From Streptomyces sp. NRRL S-646 (GTDB lineage Bacteria > Actinomycetota > Actinomycetes > Streptomycetales > Streptomycetaceae), in NCBI RefSeq assembly GCF_000720765.1, contig NZ_JODC01000007.1:186001-250000 (forward strand): DNA of 64,000 nt, given 5' to 3'. A program made the translations under genes and the position numbers. The notes below the pieces were generated by a model. It saw nothing but the letters and a program-made list of their open reading frames with translations, was not told where the DNA came from and did no database searches. This document shows, piece after piece, positions 1-8,669 of the stretch. The stretch's first letter is position 1; each line of letters opens with the position of its first letter.

Positions 1-1374
1 CAGCGCCGCGACGGGGAACCAGCTGTACGGCGCGGGCTGGCCGGGCTTGGCCAGGTAGTACAGCGGCACCAGGATCGCGAGCGCGCCGAGGGCGGGCAGC
101 ACCAGGTGGCGGCCGGTGCGGAACTCCTGCGGCCGGTAGCGGCGGTAGTAGAGCGGCAGGGCGATGTTGGACGCGAGATAGACCAGCAGGATGAGGATGG
201 AGCCCAGGCTGGAGGACTCGGTGAAGAAGACGACGGGATTCATCGGGCCGCCGTCGGCGCCGAGCAAATGGCCCAGCCCCCAGCCGCCGATGATCAGCAG
301 GGAGATTGCGGCGAAGGTGACGATCGCGTTGTTCGGCGTACGGCGGGTGGGGTGGACGTAGCCGAAGAACGACGGCAGCAGTCCCTCGCGTCCGGCGTTG
401 AACACCAGGCGGGCCTGGGAGTTGATGCCTGCGATCAGCACACCGAGGGTGGAGGTCAGACCGCCGAGGTAGGCGAGGAACGCGAGCGCGCCGAGGGTGT
501 CGTGGGCGACGTCGATGAACGGGATGCGGGCCTCGCCGAGCCGGGCGACGTCGTAGTCGAAGCCGGTGACCGTGGCGTAGGAGAAGAGGATGTAGCTCAC
601 GGTCATGATCCCGATGGAGGAGAACACGGCGCGGCCGACGTTGCGCCGGGGGTTCTCCGTCTCCTCGGCCAGGGCCGCGGAGTTCTCCCAGCCGATGAAG
701 AGATAGACCGCAAGCGGGAAGCCCGCCGCCAGGCCCCGCAGGCCGTGGTGGATGTGGTCGGGCAGGAACGGCGCGGCGGAGAGGTTGCCGCGGTGTTCGA
801 CGAGGGCGGCGACCGAGACCACGACGAGGACCAGCATCTCGACGCCGAAGAAGTAGCCGGCCCACTTGGTGGAGACCACCACCCCACGCAGCATCAGCAC
901 CACCGACAGTCCGGTCAGCAGCAGCGTCCAGATGATCCAGGGCAGGTCGACGCCGGTGTAGTGGTGCAGGGTGATCTGCACGAAACCGCCGGAGATCGCG
1001 ATGACGGAGGCCATCGCGATGATGTAGCCGAGTACGGCGAGCAGGGCCGTGGTCACCGCGCTGACCGGCCCGAAGGTCTTGCCGACGAAGGTGATGAAGC
1101 TGCCCGCCGAGGGGTGGGCGCGGGAGAACTGGGCGAGCGTGTTGCCCAGCAGGGCGACCGCGATGCCCGCCGCGAGGATGGTCAGCGGGGACGCGACACC
1201 GGCGGTGGTGGACAGGAAGGCGAAGCCGAAGAAGAAGCTCATGGCCGGGCCGACGTTGGCCATGGTGGCGGCGGCGATGTCGGCCATGCCGAGCACGCCG
1301 CCGCGCAGCCGCTGGGGCGTGCCGCCGACGGCGCCCGGCGTCGGCGGCGGACCGACGGCTTTGGGGTCGGGCAT
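1..1374 (-). CDS. APC-family amino acid permease, 3' end beyond the window
   Basis: Integral membrane transporter of the amino acid-polyamine-organocation superfamily, probably importing an amino acid or amine. The product starts MPDPKAVGPPP and runs through at least ten hydrophobic segments. The first helix carries the family's MANVGPAMSFFFGFAF stretch, and a later helix contains YLFIGWENSAALAEET, typical of helix 6 in APC transporters. The last residues lie beyond position 1, so the gene is cut only by the window. It lies 57 bp downstream of a GntR regulator on the same strand, so the two may be co-transcribed. The substrate cannot be read from the sequence. Confidence 0.9.
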   Translation of the reverse strand, partial: MPDPKAVGPPPTPGAVGGTPQRLRGGVLGMADIAAATMANVGPAMSFFFGFAFLSTTAGVASPLTILAAGIAVALLGNTLAQFSRAHPSAGSFITFVGKTFGPVSAVTTALLAVLGYIIAMASVIAISGGFVQITLHHYTGVDLPWIIWTLLLTGLSVVLMLRGVVVSTKWAGYFFGVEMLVLVVVSVAALVEHRGNLSAAPFLPDHIHHGLRGLAAGFPLAVYLFIGWENSAALAEETENPRRNVGRAVFSSIGIMTVSYILFSYATVTGFDYDVARLGEARIPFIDVAHDTLGALAFLAYLGGLTSTLGVLIAGINSQARLVFNAGREGLLPSFFGYVHPTRRTPNNAIVTFAAISLLIIGGWGLGHLLGADGGPMNPVVFFTESSSLGSILILLVYLASNIALPLYYRRYRPQEFRTGRHLVLPALGALAILVPLYYLAKPGQPAPYSWFPVAAL

Positions 1375-1431
1375 GGCGGCGGCTCCTTCTGATCCGGTGC
1401 GTGCGGCGGTGCGAGCGGTGCGCGGGGGATG

Positions 1432-2157
1432 TCAGCCGGGGTGGGTGTGCTGGTGTGCCTTGACCGCCTGAACGGCGGGGTCCAGTGCGCCGCGGCCGAG
1501 TTCGGTGAGCAGGTCGGCGTGGCAGCGGTTGCGTGCCCGTACGACATCGGGGGCCGGAGTGGGCTGCACCAGGCACAGCCGGCCGAGGAGGTCGGCGGTG
1601 AGTTCGCGGACGCCCGCGCCGCCGAGCGCCTCGGCGAGGTCGAGGTGGAAGCGGGTCTCGAGCATGAGCAGTGGTCCGGGGTCGTCGGTCAGGTCCATCT
1701 CGTCGACCAGTGCCTGCAGACCGTCGAGCCGACCGGCCGGCACCTCGCCCGCACCGTGGGCCACGAGGCCGCACTCCAGGAGCAGATGGAAGGCGTTCAG
1801 CGAGGCCGCCTCGCCCTCGTCGTGCAGCGCCGGGACGATCGTGTCCCAGCCCTGGGCGACGAAGGTGCCGCCGGTCCGGCCACGCCGGCGGTCGAGCAGA
1901 CCGTCCTGGCACATGGCCTCCAGCGCCCGCCGCACGGTGATCTCCCCGATGCCCAGCTCTTCGGCCAGGACGCCGGCGTCGGGCAGCCGGTCCCCCGGCG
2001 AGACGGAGGTCAGGCGCACCTGCAGGGCGATCCGTGAGCGGACGAGCTCCGCGCCGGTCTGGCCGCGGCCGGGCAGCACTCGGGCGTCGTGCACACCGGC
2101 CACCGACGCCGGAGCCGGCTGACCGTAGGGCCCGAACTTGCCCGCTGCATTCACCAC
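1432..2157 (-). CDS. GntR/FadR-type transcriptional regulator
   Basis: 241-aa regulator with an N-terminal winged helix (LTSVSPGDRLPDAGVLAEEL, then the recognition helix around IGEITVRRALEAM) and a C-terminal all-helical FCD-like ligand domain. The GTG start at 2157 is preceded by AAGGTGA at a good distance; a second GTG follows directly. It sits upstream of the permease at 1-1374 on the same strand and diverges from the GabP-like permease at 2357, so it probably controls one or both. FadR-type members usually respond to small organic acids or amino acids; the ligand here is unknown. Confidence 0.88.
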   Translation of the reverse strand: MVNAAGKFGPYGQPAPASVAGVHDARVLPGRGQTGAELVRSRIALQVRLTSVSPGDRLPDAGVLAEELGIGEITVRRALEAMCQDGLLDRRRGRTGGTFVAQGWDTIVPALHDEGEAASLNAFHLLLECGLVAHGAGEVPAGRLDGLQALVDEMDLTDDPGPLLMLETRFHLDLAEALGGAGVRELTADLLGRLCLVQPTPAPDVVRARNRCHADLLTELGRGALDPAVQAVKAHQHTHPG

Positions 2158-2254
2158 GACGTCACCTTAACGGCCTGCTGAGCGGGGGTTACGGCGGGCG
2201 GCGGAGCAGTGCCCTGTGCGCGCTCGGATGCATGCTCGGAAAATAGAGCATGGT

Positions 2255-2276
2255 GAACAGTTAAACAAGACTGTTC
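2255..2276. promoter_or_regulatory. Inverted repeat, candidate operator between GntR and GabP-like genes
   Basis: GAACAGT and ACTGTTC form a perfect 7-bp inverted repeat with an 8-bp AT-rich spacer. It lies in an unusually AT-rich pocket of the divergent intergenic region, about 80 bp before the permease start. Placement suits an operator for the adjacent GntR regulator; binding is inferred. Confidence 0.45.
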
Positions 2277-2356
2277 TTTTGGATCGTACTGAACTAATTT
2301 CCCCGGCACGGCGCCCGTCCCCTTCGTCCGCACTCCCTCAAACGAGAGATGTCGAG

Positions 2357-3805
2357 ATGACCACACGTCCCCCTGTTTCCGCTCCGCCCCCGGTGACCAG
2401 CACCGATGGCACTCCGGCAGACTCCGGTCTGCAGGCCGGCCTGAAGAACCGCCACCTGTCGATGATCGCCATCGGTGGTGTCATCGGCGCCGGCCTGTTC
2501 GTCGGCTCCGGCTCCGGCATCGCCGCCGCCGGCCCCGGCATCCTCGTCTCCTACGCCCTCGTCGGCATCCTCGTCGTCCTCGTCATGCGGATGCTGGGCG
2601 AGATGGCCGCGGCCAACCCCACCTCGGGCTCGTTCTCCGCGTACGCCGACCGGGCGCTGGGGCGCTGGGCCGGGTTCACCATCGGCTGGCTGTACTGGTT
2701 CTTCTGGGTCGTGGTGCTCGCGGTCGAAGCGACCGCCGGCGCGAAGATCCTGGCCGGCTGGATACCGGCGGTCCCGCAGTGGGGCTGGGCGCTGATCGTG
2801 ATGGTGGTGCTGACCGTCAGCAACCTCGCCTCGGTCGCCTCCTACGGCGAGTTCGAGTTCTGGTTCGCCGGCATCAAGGTCGTCGCGATCGCCGCGTTCA
2901 TCGTGGTGGGCGGTCTCGCGATCTTCGGTCTGCTGCCCGGCTCCGACCACCCGGCGTCCGGCTTCTCCAACCTGACCGCGCACGGCGGGTTCCTGCCGCA
3001 CGGGCCGGGAGCGATCCTCACCGGCGTGCTGATGGTGGTCTTCTCCTTCATGGGCAGCGAGATCGTCACGCTCGCGGCCGGCGAGTCCGCGGACCCGCAG
3101 GGCGCGGTCACCAAGGCCACCAACAGCGTGATCTGGCGCATCGCCGTCTTCTACCTGGGCTCGATCCTGATCGTGGTGTCGCTGCTGCGCTGGGACGACC
3201 CGGCCATCCTCAAGGACGGCTCCTACGTCGCCGCCCTGAGCTCCATCGGCATCCCGCACGCGAGCCAGATCATGAACGCCATCGTGCTGACCTCGGTGCT
3301 GTCCTGCCTCAACTCCGGCCTGTACACCGCCTCACGCATGGCGTTCTCGCTAGCCAGGCGCAGTGACGCCCCCGCCTCCTTCGGCCGCACCACGCAGCGC
3401 GGTGTGCCGCAGGCGGCCATCCTGGCCTCGGTGGTCTTCGGCTTCGTGGCGGTGGCCTTCAACTACCTGTGGCCGGACACGGTCTTCCAGTTCCTGCTCA
3501 ACTCCTCCGGTGCGATCGCCCTGTTCGTGTGGCTGGTGATCTGCTTCTCGCAGCTGCGGATGCGCAGGATCATCGAGCGGGAGACGCCGGAGAAGCTCGT
3601 CGTGCGGATGTGGCTCTACCCCTACCTGACCTGGGCCACCATCGCCCTGATCACCTTCGTCCTGGGCTACATGCTCACCGACACGGCCGACGGAGGCGGA
3701 CGCGACCAGGTGGTCCTGTCCACCCTGGTGGCCATCGCCGTGGTCGTGTTCGCGCTGGTCCGCGAACGGGTGGGCCGGAAGCGGGAGGCGCTGGTCTCGT
3801 CGTAG
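2357..3805 (+). CDS. GabP/AnsP-type amino acid permease (AAT family)
   Basis: 482-aa, 12-helix amino acid:proton symporter. After a hydrophilic N-terminus the product shows GLKNRHLSMIAIGGVIGAGL, the helix-1 signature of the AAT subgroup (GABA, aromatic, D-Ser/Ala/Gly permeases). GSEIVTLAAGES in helix 6 is also typical. ATG at 2357 is preferred over upstream in-frame starts because homologous sequence begins about 40 residues later and the upstream stretch is promoter-like. A GntR regulator is divergent upstream, and a strong hairpin follows the stop. Substrate (GABA or another amino acid) is a family-level guess. Confidence 0.92.
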   Translation: MTTRPPVSAPPPVTSTDGTPADSGLQAGLKNRHLSMIAIGGVIGAGLFVGSGSGIAAAGPGILVSYALVGILVVLVMRMLGEMAAANPTSGSFSAYADRALGRWAGFTIGWLYWFFWVVVLAVEATAGAKILAGWIPAVPQWGWALIVMVVLTVSNLASVASYGEFEFWFAGIKVVAIAAFIVVGGLAIFGLLPGSDHPASGFSNLTAHGGFLPHGPGAILTGVLMVVFSFMGSEIVTLAAGESADPQGAVTKATNSVIWRIAVFYLGSILIVVSLLRWDDPAILKDGSYVAALSSIGIPHASQIMNAIVLTSVLSCLNSGLYTASRMAFSLARRSDAPASFGRTTQRGVPQAAILASVVFGFVAVAFNYLWPDTVFQFLLNSSGAIALFVWLVICFSQLRMRRIIERETPEKLVVRMWLYPYLTWATIALITFVLGYMLTDTADGGGRDQVVLSTLVAIAVVVFALVRERVGRKREALVSS

Positions 3806-3827
3806 GACCCGGGCCTGCTGGGTGACA

Positions 3828-3859
3828 GTGGTGGTGCGGCCCGTGTGCCGCACCACCAC
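3828..3859. terminator. Bidirectional hairpin terminator
   Basis: GTGGTGGTGCGGC and GCCGCACCACCAC form a perfect 13-bp stem with a 6-base loop. It lies between the convergent permease (ends 3805) and ArsR gene (ends 3893) and can stop transcription from both sides. Confidence 0.85.
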
Positions 3860-3892
3860 CGCGTCGTTGCCGCTACGGCGCACACCCCCGGA

Positions 3893-4237
3893 TCAGGCCT
3901 CGCTGCCGCCCTCCGCCAGCTCCCTGATCGCCTCGAGGCGCTGCTCCCACCGGTCGGCGAGCACGTCGAGCCACCGTGTGGCCTGCCTGAGCGGCCGCAG
4001 CTCGGCCTCGTAGTGGACCTCGCGTCCGGCCCGGCGGGAGCGGACGAGGCCCGCCCGATCGAGGACGGCCAGATGCTTGGCCACCGCCTGCCGGGTGACG
4101 GGGAGGACGGCAGCCAGGGATGTCGGTGTCGCGCCGCCGGTACGAGCGAGGGCCGCGAGGATCTCCCTGCGGACCGGATCTGCCATGGCCGTCAGTACGT
4201 CCTCAGGGGCCGGCACGGCCTCTGCGGTGCCGGTCAT
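3893..4237 (-). CDS. ArsR-family winged-helix regulator
   Basis: 114-aa ArsR/SmtB-type repressor. It has the typical ADPVRREILAALA first helix, a TPTSLAAVLPVTRQAVAKHL helix-turn-helix, and a wing at LVRSRRAGREVHYE. No metal-binding Cys pair is visible, which fits the PadR/ArsR-like group usually paired with SRPBCC proteins. The start at 4237 overlaps the SRPBCC stop as ATGA, so the two are translationally coupled; an ATG at 4255 is the alternative. Two tandem palindromes upstream of the pair (4721-4779) are the likely operators, implying autoregulation. Confidence 0.9.
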   Translation of the reverse strand: MTGTAEAVPAPEDVLTAMADPVRREILAALARTGGATPTSLAAVLPVTRQAVAKHLAVLDRAGLVRSRRAGREVHYEAELRPLRQATRWLDVLADRWEQRLEAIRELAEGGSEA

Positions 4238-4692
4238 GCTGCGGCCTGTTCGCATTCCGTGCGCAGTTGGTCGAGTTTGGCGGGCCAGTTCCCTGCGTTG
4301 GCGCGGTGGCGGTCGGCGGCCTCGTCGTCCGGCAGTCCCAGGCGGCCGAAACCGCTCTCGACCATCGTGAGCCGGGTGCGGTCCGCGGAGTCGTCCCGGG
4401 TGAGGGTGAACTCGACCCGGGTGGCGTTGCTGTCGTCCGGCTCCTCACCGGCGGCACCCTGGGACCAGCGCCAGGCAAGGACGCGGGGCGGATCGACTGT
4501 CTCGATGCGGGCCGGGATGACTCCATGCACTCCATGCTCGAAGACCAGCAGGCCGCCCGGGCGAAGGTCGATCTTGACCGGTCCGCCATTGCCGAACCAG
4601 CGGCCGAGGAAGGCGGGTTCGGTCAACACGGTCCACACCCTCTCCGGCGAGGCGTTGATCAGTACGGAGCGTTCGATCGCGTCGGGAATCAT
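4234..4692 (-). CDS. SRPBCC/AHSA1-family protein
   Basis: 152-aa helix-grip protein of the AHSA1 (Hsp90 ATPase activator homolog 1-like) group. It opens with IERSVLINASPERVWTVLTE and contains the family's FLGRWFG region. Such proteins bind hydrophobic ligands; no catalytic role is known for most. The start at 4692 is chosen because upstream codons cover the operator repeats and do not look coding. It is coupled to the ArsR gene by ATGA. Confidence 0.88.
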   Translation of the reverse strand: MIPDAIERSVLINASPERVWTVLTEPAFLGRWFGNGGPVKIDLRPGGLLVFEHGVHGVIPARIETVDPPRVLAWRWSQGAAGEEPDDSNATRVEFTLTRDDSADRTRLTMVESGFGRLGLPDDEAADRHRANAGNWPAKLDQLRTECEQAAA

Positions 4693-4720
4693 GGCGGCCC
4701 AGTCTCCTTCGAACCATCGG

Positions 4721-4779
4721 GATGCGCAACCCAACGGTTGCACATCCCGGTCCGATGCGCAACCAGATGGTTGCGCATG
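4721..4779. promoter_or_regulatory. Two tandem 26-bp palindromes, candidate ArsR operators
   Basis: Site 1 (4721-4746) is GATGCGCAACC, 4-bp spacer, GGTTGCACATC. Site 2 (4754-4779) is GATGCGCAACC, 4-bp spacer, GGTTGCGCATG. Each has one arm mismatch and the starts are 33 bp apart, about three helical turns. They lie just upstream of the SRPBCC-ArsR pair and directly after the ABC exporter's stop codon. Confidence 0.75.
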
Positions 4780-4783
4780 GGCG

Positions 4784-6685
4784 CTATGCCACCGCCTCGA
4801 CGTCCGGCGCGCCACCCTCCCGGTCGCGCTCCTCGAACTGCGTCCGGTACAGCTCCGCATACCGCCCGCCGGCCACCAGCAGTTCCTCGTGCGTCCCCCG
4901 CTCCACGATCAGACCGCCCTCGATCACCAGGATCACGTCCGCCGCCCGCACCGTGGACAGCCGGTGGGCGATCACGACCGCGGTGCGGCCCTCCAGCGCC
5001 TCCGCCAGCGCCTCCTGGACGGCGGCCTCCGAGGTGTTGTCGAGGTGGGCGGTGGCCTCGTCGAGGATGACCACGCGCTGGCGGGCCAGCAGCAGCCGGG
5101 CGATGGTCATGCGCTGGCGTTCACCGCCGGAGAGACGGTAACCGCGCTCGCCGACCACCGTGTCGAGACCGTCGGGCAGGGACCGTACGAGATCGTCGAG
5201 GCGAGAGCGGCGCAGGGCGTCCCACAGTTCGTCCTCGGTGGCCGTGGGGGCGGCCAGCAGGAGGTTGGCGCGGACCGAGTCGTGGAAGAGGTGGCCGTCC
5301 TGGGTGACCATGCCGAGGGTGGCGCGCAGGGACCGTGCGGTCAGGTCGCGGACGTCGCTCCCGCCTACGCGCACGGCGCCCCCGTCGACGTCGTACAGGC
5401 GCGGAAGCAGTCCGGCGATCGTCGACTTGCCCGCACCGGACGAGCCGACGAGTGCCACGGTCTGGCCCGGTTCGGCCCGGAAGGAGACGCCGTGCAGGAC
5501 CTCGGCGCCGCCCCGGGTGTCCAGACTCGCCACCTCCTCCAGGGAGGCCAGGGAGACCTTGTCGGCGGACGGGTAGGCGAAGCGCACGTCGTCGAACTCG
5601 ACGGCGACCGGGCCGTCGGGCACCGCGTGCGCGTCCGGCTTCTCCTCGATGAGGGGCTTGAGGTCGAGCACCTCGAAGACCCGCTCGAAGCTGACCAGGG
5701 CGCTCATCACCTCGACGCGCGCCCCGGCGAGCGAGGTGAGCGGGGCGTACATGCGGGTCAGCAGGAGCGCCAGCGACACGACCGCGCCCGGCTCCAGGCT
5801 GCCGCGCAGCGCGAACCAGCCGCCGAGGCCGTAGACCAGGGCGAGGGCCAGGGAGGAGACCAGGGTCAGGGCGGTGATGAACACCGACTGAGCAGTGGCT
5901 GTGCGCACGCCGATCTCCGCGACCCGGCGGGCGCGGGCCGCGAACTCCATCGACTCCTCCTCCGGCCGCCCGAAGAGCTTGACGAGCGTGGCTCCCGGAG
6001 CGGAGAACCGCTCGGTCATCCGGGTGCCCATCGCCGCGTTGAGCGTCGCCGCCTCCCGCTGCATACGGGCCATGCGGCTGCCCATGCGCCGGGCGGGGAT
6101 CACGAACACCGGCAGCAGCACCAGCGCGAGCAGGGTGATCTGCCAGGACAGCGTCAGCATGACGGCAAGGGTGAGCAGGAGGGTGACCAGGTTGCTGACC
6201 ACTCCGGACAGTGTGTTGCTGAACGCACGCTGGGCGCCGATCACGTCGTTGTTGAGACGGGAGACCAGCGCTCCCGTACGTGTGCGTGTGAAGAACGCGA
6301 CCGGCATCCGCTGCACATGATCGAACACAGCCGTGCGCAGATCGAGGATGAGTCCCTCCCCGAGCGTCGCAGAAAGTCTCCTGCCGAGGATGCCGAGGGC
6401 CGCCTCCGCGACCGCGATGAGCGCGATGAGCAGGGCCAGGCGTACGACCTTGGCCTCGTCGCCGCCCGACACGATCGCGTTCACGACACGCCCGGCCAGT
6501 ACGGGGGTCGCGACGGCGAGCAGTGCGGTCACCACCCCGAGCACCACGAACTGCACCATGCGGGCGCGGTGCGGGCGGGCGAAGGCGGCGATACGGCGCA
6601 GCGTGGCGCGCGCCAGAGGGCGCCGTTCCTGCTCGGCGTTCATGACACTGTGCAGCTGCATCCAGGCTGTGGTCTCCATGCTCAT
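4784..6685 (-). CDS. ABC multidrug exporter, fused TM and ATPase domains
   Basis: 633-aa half-size exporter expected to work as a homodimer. Six membrane segments fill roughly residues 35-330. The nucleotide-binding domain follows, with Walker A GSSGAGKST, signature LSGGERQRM, Walker B VVILDEAT and the H-loop VIAHRLST. A short insertion (SLASLEEVASLDTRGG) lies just before the ATPase domain. ATG at 6685 has no ribosome binding site; the promoter at 6693-6723 would start transcription at the A of the ATG, so the mRNA is probably leaderless. The SoxR-box-like promoter suggests a redox-cycling drug substrate. Confidence 0.93.
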   Translation of the reverse strand: MSMETTAWMQLHSVMNAEQERRPLARATLRRIAAFARPHRARMVQFVVLGVVTALLAVATPVLAGRVVNAIVSGGDEAKVVRLALLIALIAVAEAALGILGRRLSATLGEGLILDLRTAVFDHVQRMPVAFFTRTRTGALVSRLNNDVIGAQRAFSNTLSGVVSNLVTLLLTLAVMLTLSWQITLLALVLLPVFVIPARRMGSRMARMQREAATLNAAMGTRMTERFSAPGATLVKLFGRPEEESMEFAARARRVAEIGVRTATAQSVFITALTLVSSLALALVYGLGGWFALRGSLEPGAVVSLALLLTRMYAPLTSLAGARVEVMSALVSFERVFEVLDLKPLIEEKPDAHAVPDGPVAVEFDDVRFAYPSADKVSLASLEEVASLDTRGGAEVLHGVSFRAEPGQTVALVGSSGAGKSTIAGLLPRLYDVDGGAVRVGGSDVRDLTARSLRATLGMVTQDGHLFHDSVRANLLLAAPTATEDELWDALRRSRLDDLVRSLPDGLDTVVGERGYRLSGGERQRMTIARLLLARQRVVILDEATAHLDNTSEAAVQEALAEALEGRTAVVIAHRLSTVRAADVILVIEGGLIVERGTHEELLVAGGRYAELYRTQFEERDREGGAPDVEAVA

Positions 6686-6692
6686 GAGAGAG

Positions 6693-6723
6693 ACCGTAGG
6701 ACCTCAAGCGACATTGAGGTCAA
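6693..6723 (-). promoter_or_regulatory. SoxR-box-like MerR-type promoter
   Basis: On the minus strand, -35 TTGACC (6718-6723) and -10 TACGGT (6693-6698) are 19 bp apart, the long spacing typical of MerR-family promoters. The spacer region carries the 18-bp dyad CCTCAATGTCGCTTGAGG (6702-6719), whose arms equal those of the E. coli SoxR box. Start of transcription would fall at about 6686, next to the exporter's ATG. Confidence 0.7.
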
Positions 6724-6754
6724 TGTTTTCCTGACGTCCCCCGCGAAGGACCCG

Positions 6755-7834
6755 ATGACCGTACGCAAGCCGCTGTCCCCGCTTCAGCCGCTGTCCCCGC
6801 TTCCGCAACCCGCCGTTGGCACGGCCTGGAAACCCTCTCCGGATGTGACTGCGGTACACCTTCCCCAAGGGCCACTGCCCCCAGGACGATTCCCCCGACG
6901 CGTCCCGGCCCGCGTGCTCCGGCAGATCCTGTGCCTGCTGCCGCTGCTGCTCGTGTCCGTCGTGGCCGTGCAGCACCGCTCGGTCCTCGTCGAGGGCTTC
7001 GGTCATCTACGGGCCGCCGAGTGGCCCTGGCTGCTGGCGGCGGCCGGCGCCACCTGTCTGACCTGGGTGGCGGCCGCCTTCACCCGGCAGGGCGCGGTTG
7101 TCGACCGGCTGCCCAAGCGGCGGCTGCTCGCCACCCAGTTCGCGGCGGGCTCGGCCAACCACCTGCTGCCGACCGGCCTCGGCGCGGGCGCGGTCAACCT
7201 GCGGTTCATGACCGTGTGCGGGATTCCGCTCGCCCGCTCCTCGGCCGCGCTCGCCCTGTATCTGCTGGCTGAGACGGTCGCCCGGCTGAGCCTGCTGGCC
7301 GGGCTGCTGCTCGCCTTCCCGGGCGCGCTGCACCTCGGCACGCTGCTGCCCGACGGTGCGGTGGGCCCGCTGCTGTTCGCCGTCGCCGGGGCCGTGGTCG
7401 TGGCCGCGGCCGTCCTGGTTCTCGTACGACGGCTGCGCACGGCCGTCGTGTCCTTCCTGCGCACGGCGCTGTGCGAGCTGCGCTCGGTGCACACCCGCCC
7501 GTCCCGCGCGCTCGCGCTGTGGGGCGGTTCGCTCGCCTTCCCCGCGCTGCAGGCGGCCGGGCTGGTCCTGGTCGGCATGTCGCTGGGGCTGCCGGTGCCG
7601 CCCGTGCACATGGCGGTCGCGTATCTGGCGGCGACGGTCGCCGTCGCGCTGGTGCCGACGCCGGGCGGGCTCGGCTCGGTGGAGGCGGCGCTGGTCGTGG
7701 CGTTGGTGGCGGCGGGCGGTCCGGTGGCCGTGGCGACGGCGGTGGTGCTCGCCTACCGGATCATCACGGTGTGGCTGCCGCTGCTGCCGGGCGCACTGAC
7801 GCTGGGCGCGCTGGTACGGCTGAAGGTCATCTGA
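6755..7834 (+). CDS. UPF0104/AglD2-type lysylphosphatidylglycerol-synthase-like membrane protein
   Basis: 359-aa polytopic membrane protein (PF03706-like). A proline-rich cytoplasmic N-terminus of about 60 residues precedes eight or so hydrophobic helices. The family hallmark PTPGGLGSVEAAL lies near residue 300. Related domains flip or transfer lipid-linked groups, but stand-alone members are mostly uncharacterised. The start at 6755 has GAAGGA four bases upstream. It diverges from the ABC exporter across the SoxR-box-like promoter. Confidence 0.85.
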   Translation: MTVRKPLSPLQPLSPLPQPAVGTAWKPSPDVTAVHLPQGPLPPGRFPRRVPARVLRQILCLLPLLLVSVVAVQHRSVLVEGFGHLRAAEWPWLLAAAGATCLTWVAAAFTRQGAVVDRLPKRRLLATQFAAGSANHLLPTGLGAGAVNLRFMTVCGIPLARSSAALALYLLAETVARLSLLAGLLLAFPGALHLGTLLPDGAVGPLLFAVAGAVVVAAAVLVLVRRLRTAVVSFLRTALCELRSVHTRPSRALALWGGSLAFPALQAAGLVLVGMSLGLPVPPVHMAVAYLAATVAVALVPTPGGLGSVEAALVVALVAAGGPVAVATAVVLAYRIITVWLPLLPGALTLGALVRLKVI

Positions 7835-7849
7835 GCCGCCTCCCCGGTG

Positions 7850-8566
7850 TCACCACGGCACCGGCTTGCCGTCCCGGAAGAAGCCGCCGGTCGGCCCGTT
7901 GTCGGGCAGCGTGGCCGCCCACACGATCCCGGCGGCTCCTTCAGCGACGGGACGTCCGCCACCGCCGCCCATGTCGGTGGCGACCCAGCCGGGACAGATC
8001 GCGTTGACAAGAACGCGATGCCGGCGCAACTCACCGGCCAGCAGGCAGGTCAGGGCGTTCAGCGCGGCCTTGGAGACGCTGTAGGCAGGGGTTCCGCCGC
8101 TCATCGACTGCAGCGAACCGCCCTCGCTGCTCACCATGACCACCCGCGGGTGCGGGCTGCGCTGCAGCAGCGGGAGCAGCGCCTGGGTGACCCGCCAAGC
8201 ACCGAACAGATTGGTGTCCAAGGCCCTTTGGACCTCGCCGAGATCGGCCGACCGTGCCTGCGCCCAGGTGTCGTACAGGATCGCCGCGTTGTTGACGACC
8301 ACGTCCACACGCCCCAGGTTCCCGCCCACCCAGTCGGCCATGGCGGCCACGCTCGCCGCGTCGGAGACGTCGAGCTGTACCGCACTCACCCGCTCGCCAC
8401 CCGGGTCGATACGCGCGGCGGCGGCACGCCCCTTGGCGAGGTCGCGGGAGCCGAGCACCACGTGGTGGCCGCGGGCGGCGAGCTGCCGCACGACCTCGTA
8501 CCCGATACCGCGGTTGGCGCCGGTCACGACGGCGACCGGCGGCGCGCCCGCAGGTGCAGCTGCCAT
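7850..8566 (-). CDS. Short-chain dehydrogenase/reductase
   Basis: 238-aa NAD(P)H-dependent oxidoreductase of the classical SDR type, close in layout to carbonyl reductases. It has the nucleotide motif TGANRGIG near residue 16, NNAAI around residue 90, catalytic Ser in VMVSSEGG and the active-site YSVSKAAL. The start at 8566 is preceded by GAGGAG. It converges on the UPF0104 gene with a 15-bp gap and diverges from a crotonase gene. Substrate unknown. Confidence 0.92.
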   Translation of the reverse strand: MAAAPAGAPPVAVVTGANRGIGYEVVRQLAARGHHVVLGSRDLAKGRAAAARIDPGGERVSAVQLDVSDAASVAAMADWVGGNLGRVDVVVNNAAILYDTWAQARSADLGEVQRALDTNLFGAWRVTQALLPLLQRSPHPRVVMVSSEGGSLQSMSGGTPAYSVSKAALNALTCLLAGELRRHRVLVNAICPGWVATDMGGGGGRPVAEGAAGIVWAATLPDNGPTGGFFRDGKPVPW

Positions 8567-8669
8567 CAGGAACACTCCTCTGTACGGTGTTCCAGCCTCG
8601 CACAGCCGTTCCACGATCGCCCCGCCGGTCACCGACCGCACCGGCACTGTCGGAGAAAGGGGCCGCCCC

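Noticed and set aside
106..1392. A 428-residue open frame on the plus strand opposite the permease
   Set aside because: Extremely rich in Gly, Asp, Arg and Glu, typical of an antisense frame in high-GC DNA. The minus strand encodes a clear 10+-helix permease over the same span.
3845..6754. Very long plus-strand frame leading into the UPF0104 gene
   Set aside because: Its first ~970 codons are antisense to the ArsR, SRPBCC and ABC exporter genes and have no family features. Only the part from 6755 is coding.
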